From CAZOEL01 sp964578835 (GTDB taxonomy: Bacteria > Desulfobacterota > Syntrophobacteria > Syntrophobacterales > Syntrophobacteraceae): a stretch of 32,511 nucleotides of DNA. The DNA lies in the NCBI GenBank assembly GCA_964578835.1, contig CAZOEL010000077.1, positions 1-32,511 of the forward strand. Reading direction: 5' to 3'. The stretch's first letter is position 1. Each line of letters begins with the position of its first letter. Shown here one piece after another: positions 14,067 through 22,814 of the stretch. The position numbers and the translations under genes were made by a program. The notes under the pieces are model-generated. The model was not told the DNA's origin. It ran no database searches and saw only the letters and a list, made by a program, of their open reading frames with translations.

Positions 14067-15100
14067 GTGAAACATCGGATAGGACCCTCGGGAGCCCCGT
14101 AGAGTCCTGCCCCAAGGAGCTGATAAACGCCCGGTGGGAGCAGGAAACGGTGAAGTGCGGCGATAACGCCGGAATGCTGGCCGACACGGTCAACATTGCC
14201 GCCGGGGTGAATGCGACTTTCACAATCACTGCCGCATCCGGCGGAGGAACCGTTGCGACGGAGATAAGCACGACCATGCCCTCGTCCGTCAGGGGGACAT
14301 GGCTGAGTAAGAAGTCCACCAGCGTCTGGAACAACCCCGAGGACAGATTCAGCGTTACCGCCGACGGACTGACGGCCCAATCTCAAGACCCGCAGCTCTC
14401 CATCCACATCTATCCCGATATTGCGCAGGCTTCGTTGACAAGAACGCTTCAGGCGCCCCCCGGGTCTTCCAATTTTCGTTGGGATGAGAAAGTCCACATC
14501 GAATTCACCAACCGCAAGCTGATCCTGACGGTCAAGGTGCGGCTGTTGAACCGGACGCAAAACCGACCGGAAAGAGGGAAAAAGGAGTCTTACGCAGATT
14601 ACGAAGCCCGCTGCAATGAGATTCCGGTTAGCGGCGCTGTGCCCGACGCCTCCAAGCAAAGCATCAAAAGCACCGTCGAAGGCGTTTACCGGGATCAATG
14701 GAACGTTCATCGAAGAAACTGCGGCAGGGGTAGCGCGTGCGACTGCGACCGCGCCAAAAAATGCTGCAAATTCGAGATCGAAGTGCGCCTCGAATTTGTG
14801 GAGACTGCCGGTTCGATGGTGAATGACGTCAATATGTGGCCGGGGACCGGGCGCGCCGATTCCGCCAACTGGCACCGCATCGAGTCGAGGCCAGGGAAAT
14901 CCTGGGCTCATGAGGTGGGGCACCTGATGGGGTTCTATGATGAATATTCCGAAGGCGCTACGGGAAGCCCCCCATGGCGTCCCAATGTCCCGAGCAGCAT
15001 CATGGGCAGCGGGACCGAGGTGTTGGATTATCATCTGGAAGAATTCCGCGCCTGGTTTTCCGGGCAAGCGGGCGAAGAGTTCAACCTACTTAGAAACTAG
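14063..15100 (+). CDS. putative metzincin-type zinc metalloprotease
   Basis: 345 aa. The zinc site is HEVGHLMGFYDEY: His283, Glu284, His287, Gly290 and Asp293, the extended HExxHxxGxxD form of metzincins. A possible Met-turn, SSIMGSG (residues 311-317), lies 24 residues later. A Cys-rich patch (Cys220, 226, 228, 234, 235) precedes the catalytic domain. The N-terminal about 130 residues are beta-rich and Thr/Ser-rich (NIAAGVNATFTITAASGGG), like an accessory Ig-type domain. There is no signal peptide, so if it acts outside the cell it needs a dedicated secretion route. Gene order (small helical protein, protease, exported protein) looks like an effector cassette. The protease call is solid; the effector role is inference. 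Confidence 0.8.
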   Translation: MSETSDRTLGSPVESCPKELINARWEQETVKCGDNAGMLADTVNIAAGVNATFTITAASGGGTVATEISTTMPSSVRGTWLSKKSTSVWNNPEDRFSVTADGLTAQSQDPQLSIHIYPDIAQASLTRTLQAPPGSSNFRWDEKVHIEFTNRKLILTVKVRLLNRTQNRPERGKKESYADYEARCNEIPVSGAVPDASKQSIKSTVEGVYRDQWNVHRRNCGRGSACDCDRAKKCCKFEIEVRLEFVETAGSMVNDVNMWPGTGRADSANWHRIESRPGKSWAHEVGHLMGFYDEYSEGATGSPPWRPNVPSSIMGSGTEVLDYHLEEFRAWFSGQAGEEFNLLRN

Positions 15101-15111
15101 ATGATTTGCTT

Positions 15112-16011
15112 ATGAAAACATTCATCGGACTTTCAATCCTTTTGCTGCTGTTGGGCATCTTTGGAGATCAAGCGATGAGCCAGACACCATTTACGATAAC
15201 CGCTTCTTTTCCCGTCGACGAAGGCGGCTTGCATCATTTGATCCGCCTCGATGAAACCGGCCGCGTGGATCTCGTCGTGGAGAACAATGCCGACGATGCG
15301 GACGGCGATGCGATCGGCGCGTACAGAACGGAAATTGGAGCAGAGCGCGCCCGGGAATTGCGCGACATCTGGACGACGTTGAGCAAGCGGCCCCGGCCCA
15401 CGGTGCCCCCCGTTCCACCGGGAGCGCCGATGGTTATGGCGACTCTGGAAGAGGAAGGAAAGAAGGAAACCTGGATGATCGAGCCCAGTTCATCTCCTCC
15501 AGCGATGTGCAAGGCGGCCGATCACCTTCGGGAGCTTGGAAAAGAGGCCGTCAAAAAGCCGCTCCGCGAGATCAAAATGCAGGCGAAGCTCGAGCAGGCC
15601 GCAGTGGAAAAGTCGGCTGCGGTAAAGCTCGTGATCCAATTGAGCGCCAACGGCGTGGAGCCGGTCGGGATCGTGGACCCCTTGAAGGCGCCGCTGATGC
15701 GGCAAGGGGGATTCACCTTCTGGGGAGTGCGCTCCGATCTTCCGCCCGCGGACCTTTGGCCGCACCATTCCGTCCATCAGCTTCTCACGACGAATTTTCT
15801 CAAGAGCTCCAAAACGCCCAACGAGCCCACGAAAGAGGGAGAGCTCTTTTTGGAGCCGCCCCAGACCGCGGAGTATGAATTCAGCATACCCGTCAACTGG
15901 GAGCCGGGAGAATACGAGATCAGAGTCATTTTCGAGACTCTCAGCGCCTCGAGCAAAACGCTCAGGGGAAAAATCACGTCCGCTCCGGTCAAGCTGAAAG
16001 TCGGCTGGTAG
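15112..16011 (+). CDS. exported protein, possible partner or immunity protein of the metalloprotease
   Basis: 299 aa from ATG at 15112; a TTG two codons earlier is less likely. The signal peptide is MKTFIGLSILLLLLGIFGDQAMS, then Gln-Thr-Pro. The mature part starts with a strand-rich domain (FTITASFPVDEGGLHHLIRLDETGRVDLVVEN) and has a Pro-rich hinge (RPRPTVPPVPPGAP). It ends with a beta domain (EYEFSIPVNWEPGEYEIRVIFET...APVKLKVGW) like an Ig-type fold. No enzyme motif is seen and no family is recognised. It follows the protease by 11 bp. Because the protease lacks a signal peptide and this protein has one, a periplasmic inhibitor is one possibility. Confidence 0.78.
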   Translation: MKTFIGLSILLLLLGIFGDQAMSQTPFTITASFPVDEGGLHHLIRLDETGRVDLVVENNADDADGDAIGAYRTEIGAERARELRDIWTTLSKRPRPTVPPVPPGAPMVMATLEEEGKKETWMIEPSSSPPAMCKAADHLRELGKEAVKKPLREIKMQAKLEQAAVEKSAAVKLVIQLSANGVEPVGIVDPLKAPLMRQGGFTFWGVRSDLPPADLWPHHSVHQLLTTNFLKSSKTPNEPTKEGELFLEPPQTAEYEFSIPVNWEPGEYEIRVIFETLSASSKTLRGKITSAPVKLKVGW

Positions 16012-16041
16012 GCGGCATATCGAGAGGCGAGATGCAGACGG

Positions 16042-17697
16042 ATGCCGTCCGGCTGCGTCTCGTCGCGCAATGCTCGGATGGCGCAGATGTTCTCTTCTTT
16101 TCAGAATCGAATAATCACATTTTGCCTTTTTGTGATGGCGCTCTTTCTGCCGTCGCTGCAGCGAGGCGCAGAGGCTGAGACGCTGTCGTTCGTGCTCGAC
16201 GCTCCTGCTCACAGAGCGCGGGAGGCCGAAATCATTGCTGGACAACTGGCCGAGGCGGGCATCCGCGCCGAGGTGCAGATCTGGGACAAATCCGAGCTGA
16301 ACGCAATCGCTCAAAAAGGATATCGCCAAGCCTATTTGACCGATTGGGGCAGCTCTTTTTTCGACCCTTACGACCTGGCGGTTCCCAAGCTCTCCACAGG
16401 CGGTCGCGGCAACTTTTCCTTTTACTCCAACCGGCGCGTCGATGATCTCTTGAATCTCGCCGGCTCGTCAACCGACGCCGCGCAGCGTAAAACAGCCTAT
16501 CGGGAGGTCCAGGAGATCATCCATCAACAGAGTCCATGGGCTTTCGGATACACTCTGACGCGTTTCGAAGGAAAATCGTCGTTGGTGGAAGGATACACAC
16601 CCTCTTTGGATGGTCGCATCAATCTCCACGACGTACGGTTGACCGAGGGAGACGCGCTGCTGGTCGTTCTGAGCGCGGATTCCTTTCTTACCCTGGACCC
16701 GGCAGCCTACCGGAACCGCGAAACCGAAACGGTCGTTCGAAATCTCTTTGACGCTCTCGTCACCAGGACGCCCGAGGGGAAGGTGGTGATGGAGCTGGCC
16801 GAGTCGTACGAAACACCCGATCCTCTCACCTACGTTTTCACATTGAGGCAGGGTCCCCGCTTCCACAACGGGGAGCCCGTGACCGCCGCCGATGTGGCTT
16901 TCACCTTCGAGAGAGTCCTCAACCCTTATGGCCTTCATGGGAAGCCCAGCCCGCGCAGGGACCTGCTGGGACCGGTGGAACGGGTCGAGGTCATCGCTCC
17001 GGACAAGGTTCGATTCACGCTCGAACGCCCGTTTCCTCTCCTCCTGCAAGCTCTGGCTCATTTCCAGATCGTCCCCGAGAAGTATATGCGCAAGGTCGGC
17101 AAGGAGGGTTTTGCCGGCAGGCCGATCGGCGCCGGTCCTTTCGCTTTTGTGGAAGGGTCGGTTGATGCGGAGATCGTGATGGAGCGCTTTGAAGACTACT
17201 ATGGCGGCTCTCCGGAGATACCTCCCCTTGGTCCCGCCCCGATCAAACGAGCGATCTTTCGCCCGGAGCCGGACGCCGCCAGACGAGCGGCTGTTCTCCT
17301 TGACCCCATCGCCGCTATCGTCCAGGATGTTCCCGTAGACGAGATCGAAGCCGTCAGGCAAAAGAATCATGCCCGGATTCTCGCTGTGGATGGATCTCGA
17401 TCCTATCAGCTCGAGCTCAACAACGCTCTGCCGCCTTTCAACGACATCCGAATTCGAAAAGCAGTGAGTTTTTCCATTGACTGGAAGGCGGTTTTAGCGC
17501 AAGCCTATCATGACTCAGGAAAACCACTTGCAACATGCTTTCTGCCAAACGGCTTCGGATTCGACCCCGAACTGCGGCCTATCGGGAGAGATCTTTCCGC
17601 TGCGCGTCAACTGTTGCAGGAAGCGGGATACGAGGCTCAGCCAGAGCTGCGGAACGGGCATTTGCCGGAGCGATCGGCGGCGTCCTCAAATGAATGA
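16042..17697 (+). CDS. circularly permuted family-5 solute-binding protein
   Basis: 551 aa. The N-terminal signal or anchor segment is FCLFVMALFLPSLQRGAEA. The start is uncertain between ATG at 16042 (GAGAGGCGAG upstream) and 16078. Residues about 46-200 match the C-terminal lobe of SBP_bac_5 (DppA/OppA-like) proteins: AREAEIIAGQLAEAGIRAEVQIW, YLTDWGSSFFDPYDLA, NFSFYSNRRVDDLLNLA, AYREVQEIIHQQSPW. Residues about 203-540 match the N-terminal and middle parts: SFLTLDPAAYRNRETETVVRNLFDALV, LTYVFTLRQGPRFHNGEPVTAADVAFTFERV, ending LSAARQLLQEAGYEAQPEL. In normal members that last segment runs directly into the one found here at the start, so the order is permuted. No permease or ATPase genes adjoin; the sensor kinase follows 42 bp on. 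Confidence 0.85.
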   Translation: MPSGCVSSRNARMAQMFSSFQNRIITFCLFVMALFLPSLQRGAEAETLSFVLDAPAHRAREAEIIAGQLAEAGIRAEVQIWDKSELNAIAQKGYRQAYLTDWGSSFFDPYDLAVPKLSTGGRGNFSFYSNRRVDDLLNLAGSSTDAAQRKTAYREVQEIIHQQSPWAFGYTLTRFEGKSSLVEGYTPSLDGRINLHDVRLTEGDALLVVLSADSFLTLDPAAYRNRETETVVRNLFDALVTRTPEGKVVMELAESYETPDPLTYVFTLRQGPRFHNGEPVTAADVAFTFERVLNPYGLHGKPSPRRDLLGPVERVEVIAPDKVRFTLERPFPLLLQALAHFQIVPEKYMRKVGKEGFAGRPIGAGPFAFVEGSVDAEIVMERFEDYYGGSPEIPPLGPAPIKRAIFRPEPDAARRAAVLLDPIAAIVQDVPVDEIEAVRQKNHARILAVDGSRSYQLELNNALPPFNDIRIRKAVSFSIDWKAVLAQAYHDSGKPLATCFLPNGFGFDPELRPIGRDLSAARQLLQEAGYEAQPELRNGHLPERSAASSNE

Positions 17698-17739
17698 TCC
17701 GGCCATGCAGCTGACGGGCCGGACGAAGACCGGTGAGAT

Positions 17740-20700
17740 ATGGCGAAAAATTCGTTTTTGATCCGAGCCCTGCTGCTCCTTGCCCTATTGACGGCTTCAA
17801 GGCCTGAAACGGCGCGGGCGCTCACGGGCTCAGGCGCGTCGACGGATTCGCCCGCCACTCTTGTCATCGCCGCAGGCCAGGACAGTCCCCCTTATTATTA
17901 TGTCGACTATCTGGGTCGCCCACGCGGCTGGCTCATCGATCTCTGGGAGCTGTGGTCCCGCAAGACGGGCCAGGCGATCTCCTTCAAGACCGCTCCTTTC
18001 GGCGAAACCATTGAACTGCTGAAGAGGGGGGAAGCGGACATCCACGCGGGCTTGTTCTACAGCGACGAACGAAGCCGCTCCATGCAGTTCGTAATGCCCG
18101 TGGTTGAAGTGAGCACTCACTATTTTCACCATCGAGACATCCACGGCGTCAACTCTCTCGAGGACCTCAGGCCTTATCGGATCGGAGTCATCAAGGGGGA
18201 TTACGCTCTGGAGCACCTGAAAGAGAATCTTCCGGGCGCTACTTTAGCTCTTTACTCGAGCAACAATGAGCTTTTCGACGCTGTGGAGAAGGGCGATATC
18301 AAGGTCTTTGTCAAGGACACCGCAATCGCCGTCTCCATGCTGGCGGATCGCGGCCTGCTCTATGAATATGCATACCCACAGGAAAGTCCTCTTTATACCA
18401 GACATTTCATGGCCGCAGTGCGTCCGGGAAACGATCTCCTGGCCGCGCGCATCATGGAGGGCATGCGGCTGATCACTCATGAAGAATCGGCGTTGATCGA
18501 CCGCAAATGGTCGGGAAGGTCCCACAAGAAAACCGAGCAGGTCCTGGTGGTGAGCTGTCTTCGGGACAATGCTCCTTTCACCATGATCGCGCCCAGCGGA
18601 GAACCTACGGGCATGTTCGTGGATCTGTGGCGGCTCTGGTCCCAGAAGACCAATCGGCCCGTGGAATTCCGGTTTGCGGGCTGGAAAGAAAGCCTGGACG
18701 CCGTTGCAAGGCAAGAGGCGGATATTTATTTCGGATTGCTTCGAAACGAATCCCGTTCGCTTTGGATGGATTTTTCCCCTCCGCTCTATCCCGTAGCCAT
18801 TTCCCTGTTCCATGCGTCCGGCAACCAGTGGAGTTCGTTGGATAAGCTCAAAGGAGAACAGGTCGGCGTCGTCAAAGGCTCATTTCAGGAGGGCAGCCTG
18901 CGGAGGGAATATCCGGACCTGCGCCTGGTCCCTTTTGAAAAGCTTGAACCAATGATCCGGGCCGTAGCGGAAGGCCGGCTCGCGGCTTTCGCGGGCGAGA
19001 CCGTCTCGAGCCAGTCCGCCATCGATAAGATGGGGCTCTCGAGCCGCGTACAGGGAGGAACAGAGCGGCTTTTTCTTAGCCACCTTCAGGCCGGGGTGAT
19101 CAAAGGGAGGTCCGACTTGCTGGAACTAGTCAATCAGGGACTTGAAGCGATATCCAATAAAGAGATCCTCGATATCGAAAGATATTGGATACAAAGCCCG
19201 CAGTCGAGGCTCTTCGCCCAGTTTCCGCGTCAGATGGAGCTCAACGCCGAGGAGAAAGAGTGGCTTGCGCAACACCCGGTCATACGGCTCGGCATCGACT
19301 CCAACTGGCCACCTTTCGAGTACATGGACGACTACTCCGCCTATAAAGGCATCGCCTCGGAATATGCCTCCTCGATCGGCAGGAAATTGGGAATCGAAAT
19401 GGCTCCCGAGCGCGGCCTCTCCTGGGCTCAGGTGTTGGAGCGGGCGCAGACGGGCAATATCGATGCGATCACCTGCATCACGCCCTCAGACGAAAGGAGC
19501 CAATTCCTCTTATTCACGTCGCCCTATTTGAGCGTGAGAAACGTTGTTTTGACGCAGCGCAATAAGCCTCTCTTGAACGGACTGACCGACCTGAACGGCA
19601 AGAAGGCAGCGGTGGTTCACGGCTATCTCGTGCAGCAGATGATCGCTCGCGATCATCCGGGGATCGCGCTCATTCCGGTGGATCACATCGACCGAGGGCT
19701 GCGCATGGTGGCCGAAGGTTACGCGGATGCCTACGTGGACAACCTCATTTCCATCACGTACGCAACACAGAAGCTCAAGCTGAACGACGTCATTGTGGCG
19801 GCCACGACGCCCTACGAAAGCAACCTGGGCTTCGGCGTTCGAAAAGACTGGCCCATTTTCGCCGGCATCCTTGAAAAAGCTCTTCAGTCCATTCCCGAGC
19901 AGGAGAAGCAGCACATCCACAACCGCTGGGTCGGACTGCAAGTGGAGCGCGCCATCGACTGGAATTATGTCTGGCGGGTGCTCGCTCTCGTCATGACGGC
20001 GAGCTTTCTGGCAGTTTTATTCATCGTCGCGTGGAACCGGCGGCTGGCAAGGGAAATCGGCGAGCGCAAACGGATGGAAGAGGAAGTGGTTCGGGCCAAG
20101 GAAAAGGCGGAGGAAGCCGCCAGATCGAAGAGCGAGTTCCTGGCCAACATGAGCCATGAGATCCGCACCCCGATGAACGCTATTCTCGGCATGACTCATC
20201 TCGCCCTGCAGACGGAGCTGAACACGAAGCAGCATGATTACCTGAAGAAAATAGACGTCTCGTCGAAATCTTTGCTTCGAATTATCAACGATATCCTCGA
20301 TTTTTCCAAGATAGAGGCGGGCAGACTGGAAATGGAGGCCACGCCGTTTTATCTCGAGGACGTGCTCGACAACCTTTCAAGCCTCTTCATGGTCAAAGCC
20401 CAGGAGAAGGGCCTTGAAGTGCTCTTTTCCATTGCGCCAAATACGCCCATGGGGCTTGTGGGCGACCCGCTCAGGCTCGGACAGGTTCTCGCCAATCTGG
20501 CGTCGAATGCCGAAAAATTTACGGAAAAAGGCGAAATCGTCATTTCCGCCAAACTTGTTGACAGGATGGACGAAAGGGTTGTGCTCCAATTTGAAGTCCG
20601 AGACACGGGCATCGGAATGAGCGAGGAGGAGCAAGGGAAGCTTTTCCTGGCCTTCAGCCAGGCGGACGCCTCGACAACGCGGCGTTACGGCGGAACGGGG

Positions 20701-22335
20701 CTCGGCCTTGCTATCTGCAAACGTCTTGTTGAACTGATGGGCGGCGTCATACGGGTGGAGAGCGAGCCGGGAAAAGGCAGCGCCTTCTTCTTCACAGCCG
20801 CCTTCGGCCTGCACGAGCAGAAGAAGAAAGCCCCGCGCCGCATTCGGGATGACTTCAAGGATATGCGGGTGCTCGTGGTGGACGATAATCTCACTTCGCA
20901 GTTGATCCTCGGGGAAACGCTCAAAAGCTTCGGCTTTCAGGTCAGCCTGGCGAGCTCCGGCGCAGAAGCGCTGGACATCCTGGAAACCGCCGAGGAAGAG
21001 CGCTCCTTCGAACTGGTGCTCATGGACTGGAAAATGCCCGGCATGGACGGCCTGGAAACCTCCCGACGCATCAAAGAGCACTCGAAGCTCGGGCGCATCC
21101 CCACCATCATCATGGTCACAGCCTACGGACGAGAAGAAGTCATGCGCCGGGCGGAGCGCCTTGGGCTGGACGGCTTCCTCATCAAACCGGTAGGACAATC
21201 GGTGCTCTTCAACACTATCGTGGAAGCGTTTGGAGAAGAGGCGGAGAAGTCGGCGCTCAAGGATTCCGAAGCAGCCTTACCGGAGAGCCCTGCGGCCGGG
21301 ATCCGAGGAAGCAGAATCCTCTTGGTGGAAGACAATGAAATCAACCAGCAAGTAGCGCGGGAGATCCTGGAAAAGGCGGGAGTGAAGGTCACGGTGGCCT
21401 CTGACGGCGGCGAGGCGGTGGAACTGGCTCGCAGGAACGAATTCGATGCCGTGCTCATGGACATCCAGATGCCGGTCATGGATGGTTTTGCCGCCGCGGC
21501 CGCCATCCGCTCGGAAGAGAGGCTCGGGGATCTGCCCATCATCGCCATGACCGCTCACGCAATGGCCGGCGATCGTGAAAAGAGCCTGGAAGCGGGCATG
21601 AACGATCACGTCACCAAGCCCATCGACCCGATCTCGCTTATCGCAACTTTGGAGAAATGGGTTGAGGGAGGCAAGACTTTCGCCCCCACGACTCCGGACA
21701 CATACAATAAGAATGAACGGCTTGCGGCTTTGCCCGACCGAATCGAGGGCGTCGACATGCGGGAGGGCCTCATGAGGCTGGGCGAAAATCGGAAGCTCTA
21801 TCACGATCTGCTCGTAAAGTTTCGGAAGAGCTATTCCGATGCAGCATTAAGGATCGAAGACCTCCTCGAGAAGGGAGACGCAGAGCAGGCCCGCCGCCTG
21901 GCCCACTCCGTCAAAGGCATAGCGGGAAACCTGGGAGCAAGATCTTTGTTTGAGGCGGCCGGCGAGGTCGAAAGCGCGCTTCAATCCGGAGAGATGGAAC
22001 GACGCGCAGGATTGCTCCGGGACTTTGGCCTGGAACTGGACAGAATCATTCGGGGGCTTCAGGTCGTTTCGGATGAGGCGCCGGAGGCAAGAGTCGCCGA
22101 CGATGCTTCCGCGGATGATCCCGATGCGGCGCTTGCTCTGATCGAAGAGCTCCTTCCTCATGTCAGAGCGCGCAAGCCCAAAAGATGCGAGCCGTTCCTC
22201 GAGCAAATCGCCGCACTCGCCTGGCCCGGGAATCTGCATGCCGACGCGGCGAGCCTCAAGGAGAGCATCAGGAAATATCAATTCAAAGAAGCCATCGATA
22301 TTCTCAACGACATGAGCTCCAAACTGAAAGGCTGA
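17740..22335 (+). CDS. hybrid sensor histidine kinase with three tandem SBP_bac_3 domains
   Basis: 1531 aa, BvgS/EvgS-like. Order: signal or anchor at 5-28; three periplasmic solute-binding family-3 domains at about 40-265, 270-500 and 515-735 (the third, LGIDSNWPPFEYMDD, the most canonical); a transmembrane helix at about 748-768; a coiled-coil linker; HisKA with SHEIRTPMNAILG (His806); HATPase with DTGIGM and GGTGLGLAI; two receivers with phospho-acceptors Asp1096 and Asp1241; and an HPt domain with AHSVKG (His1389). This allows a His-Asp-His relay inside one protein, with output to a separate regulator such as the next gene. Small ligands such as amino acids bind SBP_bac_3 domains. GGTGAGA precedes the start. 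The location next to the permuted SBP suggests shared ligand sensing. Confidence 0.93.
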   Translation: MAKNSFLIRALLLLALLTASRPETARALTGSGASTDSPATLVIAAGQDSPPYYYVDYLGRPRGWLIDLWELWSRKTGQAISFKTAPFGETIELLKRGEADIHAGLFYSDERSRSMQFVMPVVEVSTHYFHHRDIHGVNSLEDLRPYRIGVIKGDYALEHLKENLPGATLALYSSNNELFDAVEKGDIKVFVKDTAIAVSMLADRGLLYEYAYPQESPLYTRHFMAAVRPGNDLLAARIMEGMRLITHEESALIDRKWSGRSHKKTEQVLVVSCLRDNAPFTMIAPSGEPTGMFVDLWRLWSQKTNRPVEFRFAGWKESLDAVARQEADIYFGLLRNESRSLWMDFSPPLYPVAISLFHASGNQWSSLDKLKGEQVGVVKGSFQEGSLRREYPDLRLVPFEKLEPMIRAVAEGRLAAFAGETVSSQSAIDKMGLSSRVQGGTERLFLSHLQAGVIKGRSDLLELVNQGLEAISNKEILDIERYWIQSPQSRLFAQFPRQMELNAEEKEWLAQHPVIRLGIDSNWPPFEYMDDYSAYKGIASEYASSIGRKLGIEMAPERGLSWAQVLERAQTGNIDAITCITPSDERSQFLLFTSPYLSVRNVVLTQRNKPLLNGLTDLNGKKAAVVHGYLVQQMIARDHPGIALIPVDHIDRGLRMVAEGYADAYVDNLISITYATQKLKLNDVIVAATTPYESNLGFGVRKDWPIFAGILEKALQSIPEQEKQHIHNRWVGLQVERAIDWNYVWRVLALVMTASFLAVLFIVAWNRRLAREIGERKRMEEEVVRAKEKAEEAARSKSEFLANMSHEIRTPMNAILGMTHLALQTELNTKQHDYLKKIDVSSKSLLRIINDILDFSKIEAGRLEMEATPFYLEDVLDNLSSLFMVKAQEKGLEVLFSIAPNTPMGLVGDPLRLGQVLANLASNAEKFTEKGEIVISAKLVDRMDERVVLQFEVRDTGIGMSEEEQGKLFLAFSQADASTTRRYGGTGLGLAICKRLVELMGGVIRVESEPGKGSAFFFTAAFGLHEQKKKAPRRIRDDFKDMRVLVVDDNLTSQLILGETLKSFGFQVSLASSGAEALDILETAEEERSFELVLMDWKMPGMDGLETSRRIKEHSKLGRIPTIIMVTAYGREEVMRRAERLGLDGFLIKPVGQSVLFNTIVEAFGEEAEKSALKDSEAALPESPAAGIRGSRILLVEDNEINQQVAREILEKAGVKVTVASDGGEAVELARRNEFDAVLMDIQMPVMDGFAAAAAIRSEERLGDLPIIAMTAHAMAGDREKSLEAGMNDHVTKPIDPISLIATLEKWVEGGKTFAPTTPDTYNKNERLAALPDRIEGVDMREGLMRLGENRKLYHDLLVKFRKSYSDAALRIEDLLEKGDAEQARRLAHSVKGIAGNLGARSLFEAAGEVESALQSGEMERRAGLLRDFGLELDRIIRGLQVVSDEAPEARVADDASADDPDAALALIEELLPHVRARKPKRCEPFLEQIAALAWPGNLHADAASLKESIRKYQFKEAIDILNDMSSKLKG

Positions 22336-22338
22336 AAC

Positions 22339-22746
22339 ATGAGCGATATCGGCGATTGCACCGTGCTGCTTGTGGACGATGCAGTTGAAAATATGGACAT
22401 CCTGGTGGCGGCTCTTGGAAATGAAGTAGACATAACCGTCGCCATGGACGGCGACTCGGCTCTTGAGGTGGTCTCCGAAGAGAGGCCCGCTTTGATCCTG
22501 CTCGACATCGAAATGCCGGGCATGGACGGCTACGAAGTGTACCGCTGTCTCAAGGCCAATCCCCAGACGGCTTCCATTCCGGTCGTTTTCCTTTCAGCGC
22601 GCTCCGATCCCGCGGCCATGGCCAAAGGGCTCGAGATGGGAGCCGTCGACTTCATTACGAAACCGTTCGCCGTGGCGGAAGTTCTTGCCAAAGTCCGGAA
22701 TATTCTCACACGCGGGTTACCCTGCAAGGAGGTCGCGCCAGCATGA
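22339..22746 (+). CDS. single-domain response regulator
   Basis: 135 aa CheY-like receiver with no output domain. Phospho-acceptor Asp56 is in LILLDIEMPGMDGYE; the acidic pair is Asp13-Asp14 (LLVDDAVE); Lys is in FITKPF. It begins 3 bp after the hybrid kinase and ends within a few bases of a possible next start, so it is part of the same transcript. It is closely similar to the receiver of the next protein, suggesting local duplication. With no DNA-binding domain it would act by protein-protein contact or pass phosphate on. Confidence 0.9.
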   Translation: MSDIGDCTVLLVDDAVENMDILVAALGNEVDITVAMDGDSALEVVSEERPALILLDIEMPGMDGYEVYRCLKANPQTASIPVVFLSARSDPAAMAKGLEMGAVDFITKPFAVAEVLAKVRNILTRGLPCKEVAPA

Positions 22747-22814
22747 CGACACCCTCGAAGTGGATTCCTTTTACCCAAATGAAAAAGTGCTGTGAAACAG
22801 CAGGGAGGCTGCTC

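Noticed and set aside
14033..15067. 344-codon minus-strand frame antisense to the metzincin gene
   Set aside because: Nearly exact antisense shadow; the plus frame has the HExxHxxGxxD site and coupled start.
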